A program made the position numbers and the translations under genes. Shown here piece after piece: positions 1 to 11,700 of a DNA stretch of 64,000 nucleotides; the stretch's first letter is position 1; each line of letters begins with the position of its first letter. Location: NCBI RefSeq assembly GCF_003573695.1, contig NC_039363.1, forward strand, positions 151,064,826-151,128,825, in the 5' to 3' direction. Below the pieces are notes generated by a model. The model was not told the origin of the DNA and did no database searches. It saw only the letters and a list, made by a program, of their open reading frames with translations. This DNA is from Papaver somniferum. Lineage: Eukaryota > Streptophyta > Magnoliopsida > Ranunculales > Papaveraceae.

Positions 1-451
1 ACTTACGGAGCCACACAATACTTTCACATAAAAGTGGATCATGGAAAGATCAATACTGCGGAATAGTCAAAGATTCATTCTATTTTTCATCAATATTTGC
101 ATTAAGACATATAATAGACTTAATCTTTGTAATCAAAAGTTCATCCTATCTTCCATTAATATTAATATTTGCATAATGACAACCATAGTTCACGGACGCA
201 AACACATATATCCCATAATAATTTTTGCAATATATGAAACCAATAAAGATTAATACTGCAAAATCATCTTCGAAATAAACTTTAGAATAAATAAATCTAA
301 AAACATTGCAAGATGAAAATCGTTGGCAATAGCTATGTGTACTCACAATAATTGCTATTCCAAACCCTTGTTATCCTTCTTAAAACACAAGAATAAATTC
401 TCATAAGAAGTTTCATAGAAAAATTAACCTTAAGCAAGAACAAAAATCATT

Positions 452-688
452 TCATTTACTTTGAAGACTCTTCTCATATTCCCTATAATCATCAAGTTCA
501 TCTTCGATTAAATCAATCCTGGATTCAAGATTATCCATCTTGTCTTCAAGTCTTTTGATGGAGGATTTTAGTTCACTCTTCAACGCCCGTACTTGCTCCA
601 AAACAAGATTCATGGTTAATGAGAGTTTATCAAAATGAGAACCGGTAAGATTTCCATCAGAGGATGAATCACGTTTATCTTGACACAT
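452..688 (-). other. short coiled-coil-like ORF inside copia family A
   Basis: A 78-codon frame whose product is acidic and heptad-like (repeated L/I/M spacing with K, E and D between residues 20 and 70), suggesting a coiled coil. It sits about 2.3 kb downstream of the gag start in element A and has no recognised domain. It could be a gag C-terminal remnant, a small element-encoded protein or chance. Confidence 0.3.
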
Positions 689-1062
689 CTCATTATCAGA
701 AGAACCAAAACAAACTTTCTTAGAGGGAAAGAGAACAGTCCAAACATCATCCTATTTACTGTAAAGACTTGAAGAGGACATGATACAGAAGGTAAATGAA
801 ATGCTTGCTTAAGGGAAATAAATCTCTTTAAAAAGAAGAAGAGATGCGATAAATTTCCAAAAAGACCTTTGACAAAAACCTTAACAGAAACTTAAAAGAG
901 ATAAGAAAAACATCCAAGTGTTCAGAAACGGTTCTTAGCTTAATAACCCAAGCTAGAGCAATTTAGGGAGATACACGAACAAGTCAGCAAAAATATTTTC
1001 ACATCCCTCTTGGAGATTATTTTTCTTTTCCAAGGGAAAATAGACAAGAACAGTCTCAAAAC

Positions 1063-1410
1063 TTACAAAGAGTAATTTCTCCCACTATAAGAAGGATCGG
1101 GAGGTTTCACAAGAGAGGAGGATGATTTTGTTAAAACTTGTTTTAGGTTCCTATTTGTTGAGTGAGAGTCCGAAGAGGAAATTTTTATTCCCTTTATTTT
1201 TCTGAACAAATTGTTCATAAATTTTTGCATACTATGAATGGTTCTGAAAATATCTTTAGAAAATGACATAGATTTCTTATGAAATTTATTTTTGTTCTTA
1301 TGAAAACGTGATTTAGAAGAAGTTTTTTTAAGAACCTTTGTGCAATCCGTTTCTGGGTAATCCTGATTTTTATTCAAGGTATATTCACGACATGCTGTAA
1401 AGTTAACCAT
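1063..1410 (-). pseudogene. basic, Lys/Ser-rich ORF inside copia family A
   Basis: A 115-codon reading frame downstream of gag in element orientation. It is rich in Lys, Ser and Asn and has no motif I recognise. It may be a decayed gag C-terminal extension, since SIRE-like elements have long gags, or chance open sequence. A GA dinucleotide run lies just upstream at about 1423-1440. Confidence 0.3.
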
Positions 1411-1599
1411 GTATTTCTCATCACGAGAGAGAGAGAGAGATTAGAACACGAAAAAATCACATGAGTAATATGCTGATTTGGTTTTATTAGAACTTATCGA
1501 AGAGTATCGATCTTTCTTTTTAACATCACAATTGCGAGAAGTCGCATTTTCTTGTCTTAATGTTTTCAGTTGACATTCCAGATTTTCAATCCTTTTAAT

Positions 1600-2948
1600 C
1601 TAGACATCCTTTTCCAATTGAAATTTTCTATTAACCAAGTAGAGATGTTTGGTCAAGAGATCGAATTTTTCTTCTGGAGAAGTTTGATTGTTTATCATGG
1701 AATAATCAGAGCTGTCGTAAAAACAAGGGTGATTATCAGCAAAGTAAGTGAGAGAACTTTCACAGAGTTCATCCTCCGGACAGTAGTCAAGAGTTGCCAT
1801 CCATGCTTTGGTTATCTCACTATTTTCCTAATCAGGAACCCAGAAATGTGATGATCACATTTATAGCACATGGAAAAAATTTCATTGTCATAGTTTTTGT
1901 GAACTTTCTTATCCATTACATTGATCGAGGAGGCTTTTTTGAGAGACCTTCTTTTTCTTCTCTTAAGAGTTTTCTTTAACTGTTGTACACACGGTGAAAG
2001 AGTATAATTAAAGTAATTCACATCTTTCAGATCAATCAATTATGGACACAGAGAACTTACATCAGAAGCAGCAACGGAATTGCAACTCATTCGAAGTTTT
2101 TCTCTTTTACTAAGTTCAAGATCAAAAATCTTTAACTTTCCTACCAGAGAATTTCTGGACAGAGTATCAAGGTTATTTCCTTCAACGATGGCGTGTTTCT
2201 TAGAATCGTATTTGGCTGGCAACAATCTGAGAATTTTCATCACAATGTCCTTTCCAGGAATAGTCTTACCCAATGCAAAAGGTGCATTAGCAATTTCAGA
2301 CACTTTGTGATTAAACTCATCAAATGAATCTTCATCAGCCATACGAAGGTTTTCCCAATCAGAATTTAGGTTTTCAAGCCTAGCTTCTTTTTCACAGGTA
2401 TTCCCTTCGAATAAAGTTTCTAAGATATCCCACGCATCAGGGGCAGAGCCAGCCCATTGCATGGGTGTGCAATTACACCCCCTGCCCAGCTGGCTCCAAA
2501 GCCTACTTTAGGACCAACAAGAAACTTGTTTTTATATCCAAGCCTATTTTTACTTTTCTGCACCCCTAAAATATTATTTTTGCACCCCCTAGAAAATTTT
2601 TGCACCCCCGTCTCATAATTCCTGGCTCCTCCCCTACCACGCATCTATAGACCGAGTGCACGTAGTCACATGGTGCTGAAGATTTGGGGTAATGACATGT
2701 AAGATGACATTTAAACTATCAGAATTTTGCTTTGCAGCGAGGATCTCGTTAGGTTCATATCTACCAATATCCTTTGCAATAGAGATACCGTCTACTGTAA
2801 CCATTGGAGGATTGTAGCCATTAACAACATAAACCCATGATTGAAAATCACGCGCTTGAAGAAAGGCACGCATAACAATTTTCCACCATAAGTAATTCGA
2901 GTCATCGAAGACTGGTGGTACGTTTATAGAGATAGCATTTCTGTCCAT
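1600..2948 (-). pseudogene. gag: copia gag (UBN2/DUF4219 type), disrupted
   Basis: Retrotransposon capsid-type gag read from the ATG at 2948-2946. The N-terminal block has the DUF4219-like VFDDSNYLWW signature, followed by UBN2 features (DAWDILETLFEGN after removal of the MITE, WENLRMADEDSFDEF, ILRLLPAKYDSKKHAI). The reading frame is interrupted by the 199-bp MITE at 2438-2636 and by a stop at 2042-2040. It resumes in the same frame and reaches a damaged zinc knuckle (CYKCDHH, near 1875). A further fragment at 1800-1600 looks like the gag C-terminal part. Not functional as it stands; the family assignment is firm, the exact 3' limit is not. Confidence 0.85.
2438..2636. mobile_element. 199-bp hAT-type MITE inserted in gag
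   Basis: The element is bounded by an 8-bp direct duplication CCACGCAT (2430-2437 and 2637-2644). Its ends form an imperfect terminal inverted repeat of about 15 bp: one end reads CAGGGGCAGAGCCAG, the reverse complement of the other TAGGGGAGGAGCCAG. Short TIRs of the YAGGGG type plus an 8-bp target duplication are typical of hAT non-autonomous elements. Deleting the element and one duplication restores a continuous gag frame across the joint (R-S-I-D-A-W-D-I-L). No coding capacity. Confidence 0.85.
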
Positions 2949-2999
2949 AGAGTCAGATTGCTACAAACACAGACTTATGAGTCTTAAACGTGTTTTCCT

Positions 3000-3011
3000 G
3001 CTCTGATACCA
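3000..3011 (-). other. primer binding site, initiator tRNA-Met type
   Basis: On the minus strand this reads TGGTATCAGAGC, the standard plant copia primer site complementary to the 3' end of initiator tRNA-Met. It lies two bases inside the LTR and about 50 bp upstream of the gag ATG. Confidence 0.9.
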
Positions 3012-3013
3012 AT

Positions 3014-5546
3014 TAAAAAAGCGAGGGTCAAATAACCACACCCAATATTTCTCTTAGCAATCTGTATGGACTAACTCCTATATACTTTCAAGAGAATCAA
3101 CTAGACATTCAGACTCAATCTTAAGAAAAGTACATCCAAGAGTTATATCTCTATTTCTCAATTCTATCTGCAATCAAACAAATAGGAATTTGCGAGCCCG
3201 ATTGAATATAAGAAATAACTTGGACGGTATCAAAAACCAATATCCAAGTGTAAATCAATATAATCAACAACCAAAGTTTGGATTCACAATTGATTGAACT
3301 TGCGCACAACCTGTGATATTTCAATTATATAAACAAATATAATGCGGAAAAGAAATAACACAGACATCAGAAATTTTGTTAACGAGGAAACCGCAAATGC
3401 AGAAAAACCCCAGGACCTAGTCCATATATGAATACCACAATGTATTAAGCCGCTACAGACACTAGCATACTCCAAGTTAACTTCAGACAGGAATGTAGTT
3501 GAGACCTAACCAATCTCACACTGATCAAGGTACAGTCGCGTTCCTTACGCCTCTAGAACCACACCAGATTCTGCGCACTTGATTCCCTTAGATGATCTTA
3601 CCCACAACTAAGAGTTGCTACGACCCAAAGTCGAAGACTTGATAAACCAATCTGTCTCACACAGAAAAGTCTATTGAATATATAAATCTGTCTCCCACAG
3701 ATATACCTATGAGGTTTGTTCCGTCTTTTGATTAATCAAGGTGAACAAGAACCAATTGATATACCAGACTTATATTTTCGAAGAACAGCCTAGAAATATC
3801 AATCACCTCACAATAATCTTAATCATATGGTAGCGAAACAAGATATTGTGGAATCACAAACGATGAGACGAAGATGTTTGTGACTACTTTTTATCTTGCC
3901 TATCGGAGACTAAATCTCGAGAAAATCTTAGAAAAGATAGTACTTAATCACGATAGAAAATAGCAAGATCAGAACACGGAACTACAGAGTAAATAGTTGG
4001 GTCTGGCTTCACAATCCCAATGAAGTCTTCAAGTCGTTAACCTACAGGGTTTTGGAAAAACTTAAGGTTAAAGGAGAATCGACTCTATTCACAACTAGTA
4101 TCACACAGGAGGTGTAGGGATTAGGTTTCCCAGTTGCTAGAGTTCTCCTTTATATAGTCTTCAAATTAGGGTTTGCAATCAATGCTACCTTGGTAACAAA
4201 GCATTCAATATTCGCCGTTGGATGAAAACCTGATTAGACTCAAGATAATATCTTTCAGCTTTTAGATCGAACTTAGCTTGTTACGCACAACTGAAAAGTG
4301 ACTTCATTTAGATATGAGTAACCGCACCTAAACGTGTGCACCTTTGTTGGCTCAACAATAGTTAACCGAAGTTAGCCATATGAACACTTTCATATCAACC
4401 GTATTCATCTTAACCATAACTAGTTCAAATGACTCAAATGAAACTAGTTCTAGAGTTTTTCAATTGTTTATATTCTCATAGAAGTATATAAGACACAATT
4501 GAAGCAAAATCGATTTTGATTCACTCGAGTCAATTCATGAACATTATAGCCACGGTTTGCAAAAGATTTCATTCCTTATTATATAAATGTATTAGTTCAT
4601 GAAAAAACCGATCTTAGAACATAACCTACTCAAGTATGCAATCGGGTACGAATACCTAAGTAGCCGGACTTGGATTGTGTTCGACAGTACGTAAACGGGT
4701 ACGCATACTGTCACATATCCAAACATCAGTTGAAACCAGTACGCGTACGGGTATGCATACCATAGTTCTCGGACTTCAACTGAGTTCGCCAGTACGCGTA
4801 TGGGTACGCATACTCTAGCTCCCGGACTTCACCTGACCTTGCCAGTACGCATACGTGTATGCATACTACACTAGTCTTGGATCAACATATATGCAAGTAT
4901 GCATACTATGTCTATAATCTAATTATGGTTAAGTGTTCTGAACTCCCATTTCAATTATTGAAACATTCTTAGAATACGACAATATATATCTCATACAAAC
5001 TATTAGCTTCAAAGCAATTTTCAAGTGACCGAATGATCAACACGAAACATTCCGAGTCTACATCAAATGACTGTCTCACACAAATCATGTAAGATGTTAC
5101 TATACGATTTTCACATGATCATCTTTTGACTTTTGTCAAGAATATAAGATGAACTTGGTTAAAGCGAAAGCTTACCAACACATATTTCGAGAAATATGTA
5201 AGCGAGTTAAACTAAGCTCGAAATATCAAATGTGTATAATCGAAGTCTATATAGCTATACGACTTTGTCTCAAATAAGAGATATAATAGATAGAATTTTG
5301 AGTGATACATGAGTTTCAAGTCTCCACATACCTTTTGTTGATGAAGTTCCACAAGCTCTCCTTAGTAGTTCTCCGTCTTCAATCGATGAACGCCGTGAAA
5401 TCTAATGCTCAACTACACTTACTATCCTAATCCGAGACTTAGATATAAGTAGATTATAAATCAAGACTTATAGTTTTGAAAACTAAACTTGACAAACAAG
5501 GTTGAGATATCAACACTTGCGAGTTCGACCGAGCAGTGCTCTAACA
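3014..5546 (-). repeat. 5' LTR of copia family A
   Basis: About 2.53 kb, starting on the minus strand with TGTTAGAGCACTGCTCGGTC. It is clearly homologous over its whole length to 51675-54145, with shared blocks at the PBS-proximal end, at 3419-3545, 4140-4560 and 4930-5546. The inner end is TTTTTTAA rather than the TTTTTCA seen in the other copy, so the terminal CA has mutated. An internal palindromic subrepeat block lies at 4635-4910. Confidence 0.9.
4635..4910. repeat. palindrome-rich tandem subrepeats in LTR A
   Basis: Four to five degenerate units of about 50-60 bp, each with GTACG(C/T)(G/A)TACGGGTATGCATAC-like sequence and a CGGACTT spacer. Cores such as GTACGCGTAC and GTATGCATAC are themselves palindromic. 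The same block with different spacing occurs in the solo LTR near 53265-53510, so it belongs to the family. Confidence 0.75.
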
Positions 5547-5569
5547 TGCCTAACTTTTGAACAACCTTT

Positions 5570-7560
5570 GGTCAGACAATATAGGATATTTAGTCCTTAT
5601 TGTTGAACTCCGAAATTAAAGAGATGTAACTTTTAGAAATTGTGTAACATTCAAAAGATAGTACTTTGAACTTTCGAAAGTGGACAAGAAAATTAAAGAA
5701 ATTGCTCGCTACCACACTTTCGGATATTAATCCCATTAGTAAGGCAGTGGATGTGTTTTAGTGTTCGTTGCCATATTTCACTAAGCCCATTAGCTTTCAG
5801 AAGTTAGCCAGTAACCATGTTTGCTCGCTGCCAAGGTTCCGAAAATTGCACTACCTAACTTTCGAAAGTTGATTAGTATGGTACAACTTTTGAATTCAGT
5901 ATGAAAGACTTTAAAACCTTCAAGGAAAAAATTTATAACTTATATGTTTAAGTGTATGATTCGATGAAACCTTCGTCACTCAAGGCTGGAAGTTTGAACA
6001 ACATCCGCTTAATCATCCACGACCATGTTAGTAACATAATAAATGGATCTCGATTTCCATCTAAGAAATATTGTTCTTGATTATGTCAAGTATGTTACTT
6101 AGGTAAGTTAGTGAAAACCAATGAGGACCATATATTAGTCAAGTACAAGTTGTCTACAAAGCTAACTAAGGAAGAATATCGTTCAAGAAGATTGTTATAG
6201 CTATTCTTAGCATACACATTTATGAGCTTGCTGTAAATCAGAGGTTTCCATAATTTCTAGTGCCCTTAATTAGTGAAATGCATTTATGCATGAAACAATA
6301 AATGAGAATAAATCTAGAGAATATCTTGAACATTGCAGAGTGTTAGATTTTTTGATATACCAGATTGGAAACAATATCCTTGCATTCATTACAAGTGACT
6401 TATTCATGCATGTCAGTATATTCTAGAAAATCTATCTAAGTAAATTAATATGGAAGTAAACATAAAATGGTATGGTTATTTTCGTAATTTACTTAGCTTA
6501 AACACAAAACAATATTTGCTCGATTCCAAAGAAAATAAGCATCGGTTGAAAATTAGAAATAAGGACTCTATATAAGTATTACAACTCATCCTACCCAACA
6601 AATGTGTTGTGATAAAGTTGCAGAGTGGCGCAGTCTATTACCCTTAGGACCTTCAGGTCATGATGTAAATTTAAAGTTTTTTTTCGTGGTCTAGAAGCCT
6701 GGAAGTATCTCTTACTCGGTAAATGAGAAAGTAGATTCATCGTCTTTAGTTTCTTTTACTTTCTAATAATTTTGTAACCTTCTTGACGTGTAGTTCTTTT
6801 TTATTATGATGTTCTTCTATTCTGATATAAGGCCATTCAAGAACTGACAATTAGTTACTAGATTTTGTACACCCCCGTTGGAATATGAGGATAGACTCAC
6901 GTTTTCGTATTAGCATATTTGGATATGTGAAACCATTATTGAGTTATTACAGGACATTTGCATGATTTAGCGCGTGCGCTTGTAGTAAGGGGATTTATAA
7001 GGTTAACGTAATAGCGTTGTGTTAGAAGTTTCCCTTTGTCATGATCCACACCGAGTTTTAACGATCATACAAGTTATCCTTTGGATTGTATCGATCTAAA
7101 AGGGAATCTTTATCGTTATGTTGAGGTACAGTAGAGATAATCTTCTCTATGGTCAAGGAGTAACTCCTAAAGAGAACAAAACTTTATGCTAGGATATTTA
7201 TAAGAGCATCTTCTAAGGAGAACAAACATTCTTCCAAAAGATTTAGAGGCATAAAAATATTGCTGAAGCAGGGTAACTAGTTAGTTGGTCCATTTCAACT
7301 ACACTAGACCGGGAGTCTTATGAGCAAGAATGTAGCGGCTTAATTCGGTTAGTATCCCGATTAGTCTTGGTTTTTTTTACAAGTAAGTAGTTTTCTATTT
7401 AACACAGTCTCAAGTATCTTTACTTTACTTTTCTTTCCGCAATATAGGTTTAAAGATTTATAATTAAAATATACAAGAAAGAACGTGTTAATCCTCCTTG
7501 TCTATTATATACGAGGTCTTTTCTTTCTCCATAGGATCATTCAAGGAGTATAGGTTAAAC
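5570..7560 (+). repeat. decayed copia-type LTR, plus orientation (limits approximate)
   Basis: The stretch 7255-7450 carries, in order, GCTGAAG, AACTAGTTAG, GTAGCGGCTTAATTC, AGTATCCCG and TTTCCGCAATATA. Both long-LTR families in this window carry the same series on their minus strands (around 3310-3445 and 48480-48670). This suggests an older member of the same LTR superfamily inserted in the opposite direction. Palindromes ACTTTCGAAAGT near 5671 and 5858 may correspond to the palindromic subrepeats of LTR A. No coding sequence; the outer limits are guesses. Confidence 0.4.
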
Positions 7561-7735
7561 CAAAAGAGTTTGGTAAGCTCTCATTACCTCCTTTTCAAAG
7601 GTCAACATGGATCTTTTCAAACGACAATTTGATAATATAGTCTTTATTTTGAGGATATATATGACCACTTTGTTTTAATCAAGTTGTATCTAATATACTT
7701 TAGTGTGTCATCTACTCAAGTGCAAGGTTTAAAAA

Positions 7736-7873
7736 AAGAGTCACAGCCTAGGTCATGGCCAGTTGTCGTGACTGCTATGACAAACACAACCTAGGTCATG
7801 GCCAGTTTTCGGGACTGTTATAAATTTATAATGCATTTTGACGTGTGTGAACATGTTTTTGGCCAAAAACATG
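7736..7873. repeat. 53-bp duplication and a perfect 22-bp palindrome
   Basis: Two near-identical units containing CCTAGGTCATGGCCAGTT start near 7746 and 7790. They are followed at 7852-7873 by a perfect palindrome with 11-bp arms (CATGTTTTTGG). From here to 8250 the DNA is AT-rich, has several AACGGTT words and no ORF. Confidence 0.65.
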
Positions 7874-8249
7874 GTATATAAAGAAAAACATATTTTTCTT
7901 ACTGATAACCGTCTTAACGGTTAAAATTTATATTTTTTTTCTAAAAACGGTTATAACTGGCGTGTAAATGAGAAAAGCGTCTAAAGTTATTACATTAAAA
8001 TGTTATTTAGAAGAGAAAAACGTTGCATTCAAATTTAGAAAAACGGTTATTAAGTGTGTGAAAACGGATATGATGAATCTAAATAACGTCATTATTTCAT
8101 ACCAGTGTTATATCGTTCACGGACATGCTACATAGCCCGTTTTCTTTGGAAAAAAACCGTAATTTCTCAAACCTGGCTCATGTGTAATACATTTTTAATT
8201 AAAATATTACAAAATATCGTATGCTTTAAAAAAAAAACTACAAATTATT

Positions 8250-10160
8250 TTTTGTGAAAACTACTACTAGACTTATTTTTTCATTATTTTCCACTCACAA
8301 ACCCATGGGACCGAAAGTTCACGCGCTCATCCAATTTTACCGAATAAATTCCTCCCATGCACATAATTTCCGAAATTGTGTTTTTGTTTTTTCGTTAATC
8401 CCAAACTGTCCTTCCAAATTCTTATTTGTTCGTTTTCTTCGCGAAACAGAGAGAAAGGCAAGAGAGAAGTTGCTGATTTTCTTTGCAAGTGAGATTCTTT
8501 TTAGATTTCAACTTCCAATTTTCCTTTCTAGGTTTTGTTCGATTCAAATTTTTCTCTTTTCGCTTTTATATATTTGCTTTTATTGTTTTCTTAGGATTCT
8601 GAAGCAATGAGATTTTACACAGGGAAGGAGCTCTACAAACTTAAAGGCGATCTAAGATTTGTTTTTGTTTTTTTTCATTTGGCTTCAATTTTTATTTCGT
8701 TTATCGTCGGGGGTTTTATTGATCTGGTAAGGAATCTATATTTTTGTTGTGTTTTTGATTTTCATTTTAACAACTAAATAGAATCATAACCATTTTTCTG
8801 TCGTTGTGTATTAAGATCCTCTCTTCCTAAGGAATCTACAAACATAATGATATAGATTATTGCATGGTAATAATCTCGATCAATTTTTACTTTAGAATTT
8901 GGATTTGTGTTTTTAATTTTTATCTTGTATTTGAGAATTGGGAATTCCAAATTTAGGGGTTTGGGGCATTTAACTGCCTTGCTCTTCCTAGTAATGCAAC
9001 CTTAGAAATGGGTTTGAATCAAGGTAACTGGTGAAGTCAAAAAAATTGAAATTAGGTGTTAATTTTGATCAATTTTGGCAGATGTGACAATGGTTTTATG
9101 TGAGCTTGAGTTTGTTATAAAGAGAGTGAAGATACCAACCATTATGGATGGGAGCGTGATGGATTTGTTTCTAATAACGGTTACAAGCTTCGAAAATTAA
9201 TCACTTTGATTGATTTTGTACTTTCATATTGTATATAGAAAGAAAATTACAAGTCTAGTTAGAATGTTAGTATTGCTTTTACCTATCCAAGAACACTCAT
9301 TTCGTACCCGTTCAGAATTTCAAATAATAAATGAATGAAAATAAAGAAGAAAATGAAATGTAACAAATGTTCGAGATAAAAAAAGGACTTGAATAAGGAA
9401 TTTGTAGCTTGGATAAGTGGCTGGTTCTTACTGTGAATTGTTGGTCTCGATCAAGAAATGATGTGCAGCAACAAAGTTAGGTTCCGAAATATGTTGAAAT
9501 TGGCTAATGCAGTATTGTTAATCGAATGATTTGGGAATTATATGTTGCCTGAATCGACATATAGGGGTTTTGGAGTGAGATGATCTAATTTCGAATTATT
9601 TGATCCGGACGCAGAAAGTGCTTAGAAAGACAGAAGTGAAAAGGTGGTACTGTTTCGTCCAAATTCCTATCTCATTTTTGTTTATTATTGCATTATTTGT
9701 TGCGAATTGACAGGCTTCAAAGTACTGTCTATCTTCTCCATGCCATTGCTTGTATATTTGTTTATATATGCTTAAAACATTTTCGACAACTAGTTTATGT
9801 TGTTAGACTGGAAGGAGATTTGAGGGACCTCTGTTATTACCTCGTACAACAAATGCAAATTTTTAGTTTAGTGCAGTTGTTAAATTCAAGGTTGAGTGCA
9901 GATTGAGAACTGAATTTTTTCTTGCAGGTTATAATGGTGGCTAGTAGTGACACTCTAACGGTTGCTTCTCATGCCTTTGATTGTCTTTTTTATTTCATAT
10001 TTTCTCAATATGCCGTTTTATGACCCAGTGTTGTGTTGTGTTTTCGTTGCAAGAGATCAGGTGGAAAGAGAACATAAGGAGGCACACTTGAAATAAGAGA
10101 TGACAATACGGTTAATCCAAACGATCCCAACCATGACAGTAATGCGATATAAAAAGTCCC
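8250..10160 (+). other. gene-leader-like region of unknown origin
   Basis: Composition looks like a plant 5' UTR plus introns: a pyrimidine-rich leader (8380-8600), an ATG at 8607 opening a 56-codon frame (starts MRFYTGKELYKLKG), a good donor at about 8727 (CTG/GTAAGG), T-rich intron-like DNA, and an acceptor-like TTTCTTGCAG at 9920-9929 followed by a short open stretch. No domain is recognised and the frames are short, so this may be a captured or dead gene front. The N-terminal YTGKELY fits the general eIF4E-binding pattern Y-x4-L-hydrophobic, but so short a match carries little weight. Confidence 0.3.
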
Positions 10161-10284
10161 CCTAGGAACGGTAATTAGATTTTTTCATTTGATATATTAT
10201 TGTGTTGTGGATGACCTAGTCATTGTAGTTTTTATATTGTAATTGCAAGACTAGTCATTTTTTGCAAGTTAATTTTTTTTTTTG

Positions 10285-11700
10285 TAGTGGCTGCATAATT
10301 TATTATGCAGCTACAAAAATGTCTGCATAACGTGTTATGCATTAAAAAAAAGGTTGCATAACGCATTATACAATCACATTTTTGTTGGCACTGATATAAA
10401 AAGTGACCGCATGATCTGTTATGCAACTATAAAAATTGTTGCATAATCTGTTATGCATTGGAGAAAATTGGTGCATAACCTGTTATGTATCTGAGGAAAT
10501 GGATGCATTATGCGTAAGCTTTTTCTAAATTAACTAAAAAAGGGTTGCTAAATTGGTGCATAACCTGTTTTGCATCTGAGAAAATGGATGCATAATGCAT
10601 TATGCGTAAGTTTCTTCTAAATTAACTAAAAAAAGGTTGCATAACTCGTTAGGAAGCTACAAACATGGGTGCATGACCTACTATGCAGTCATTTTCTTGA
10701 CTGCATAGCGTACTTATGCAACCGTTGTTTTGTTAGCACTAAAAATAAAAAAAATTGCTTCATAATATTTTAAACATAACAAATAATGCAACCTAAAAAT
10801 GACTACATAATCTGTTATGCAGCTGCGAAAGTGCTTGCATAGCTTGTTATGCTTTCGAAAAATGGTTACATAATGTTATGCAACCATTTCTTTGTTCACG
10901 TTGAAATAGGAAAATGACTGCATAATCTATTATGCAGCAATAATAATGGATGCATTACTTGTTATGCACCCGAAATAATAGATGCATAAGCTATTATGCA
11001 TCAGAAAAGATGGCTGCATAATTCATTTACGCTAGTTAACACTTAAATCAACAAAAGAAAAATAGTTGCATAACCTATTATACAGCTATAAAAATTACTG
11101 CATTACCTATTTGGATTTACGCAATCTAAAAAATGATTGCATAATTTGTTATTTTTTTGTTTTATAGAAATGTTAATTTTTCGATTTATACATGTTTTTA
11201 GTGGTGCATAATCAAACTAATGGATGCATGAACCAAAATATGGTTGCACAATGCGTTATGTGTCTTTTGTTGTGACTGTATAATGTGTCATGCATCATTT
11301 TTTTTGTTAGAATGTTATTTTTTAGGTAAATACATTGTTTTAGTGGTTGCATAACTTAACTAGTGGATGCACAAACCAAAATATGGTTGCATAATTTGTT
11401 ATGCATCTTTTGTGGTGTCCGCATAATATGTTATGCATCCTTTATGGTGGTTGCATAATGGTAATGTATCCAATTTTCGAAATTTTTCCCTAAAATGATA
11501 ATCACATCGTATTTTTTCGTAAAACGTTCAAATTTGATACTGTTGTTTGTGCTCGTTTTGTAGAGCTCTTTAAAAGCTTTCCAACAAGATAAAATTTGTA
11601 AAAATCCAAGACACGATTTTTTAGATGTGTTATATTCAAGTTTGCATACCAATTATATCCCTGGAAAAACATGACGCATAACGAGTTATGCAGACTCTTT
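10285..11700. repeat. palindromic TGCATAA array, period about 31 bp
   Basis: Over 1.4 kb the motif TGCATAA(C/T)nTGTTATGCA or a half of it recurs several dozen times. The first units start at 10292, 10324, 10355, 10409, 10440, 10472 and 10504, mostly 31-32 bp apart. Each core is an imperfect palindrome separated by A- and T-rich spacers (TACAAAAAT, GGAGAAAAT). The right part has a higher-order repeat of roughly 170 bp (about 11200-11290 and 11345-11460), each starting at GTGGTGCATAA or GTGGTTGCATAA and containing ACCAAAATATGGTTGCA. No transposon ends, gene or CRISPR-type spacer conservation is visible. A 73-codon frame at 11431-11652 (-) looks incidental. Confidence 0.85.

Larger units (their letters stand above)
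1..5546 (-). mobile_element. 5' portion of a Ty1/copia element (family A), cut by the window edge
   Basis: Read on the minus strand the order is a 2.5-kb LTR (5546 to 3014), a tRNA-Met primer site (3011-3000), a short leader, then a UBN2-type gag starting at 2948 and decaying leftward. Protease, integrase and RT are not seen; they would lie left of base 1 or be absent. The gag pattern (WDIL, EGN, WENL, IANA, LLPAKYDSKK) and the long LTR resemble the plant SIRE/Maximus lineage, which is an inference. Base 5547 onward should hold one target duplication (TGCCT); its partner is outside the window. A solo LTR of the same family lies at 51675-54145. Confidence 0.85.

Noticed and set aside
5560..7560. 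Low-copy host gene between copia A and 8.2 kb
   Set aside because: No ORF above 60 codons; instead the order of short motifs matches the long copia LTRs in the opposite direction.
8254..8610. 118-codon Phe-rich protein
   Set aside because: Composition is that of a pyrimidine-rich leader; no hydrophobic pattern typical of a real membrane protein and no domain.
10285..11700. CRISPR-like or bacterial repeat array
   Set aside because: Plant nuclear context, degenerate palindromic units without conserved repeat/unique spacer alternation, and no associated genes.
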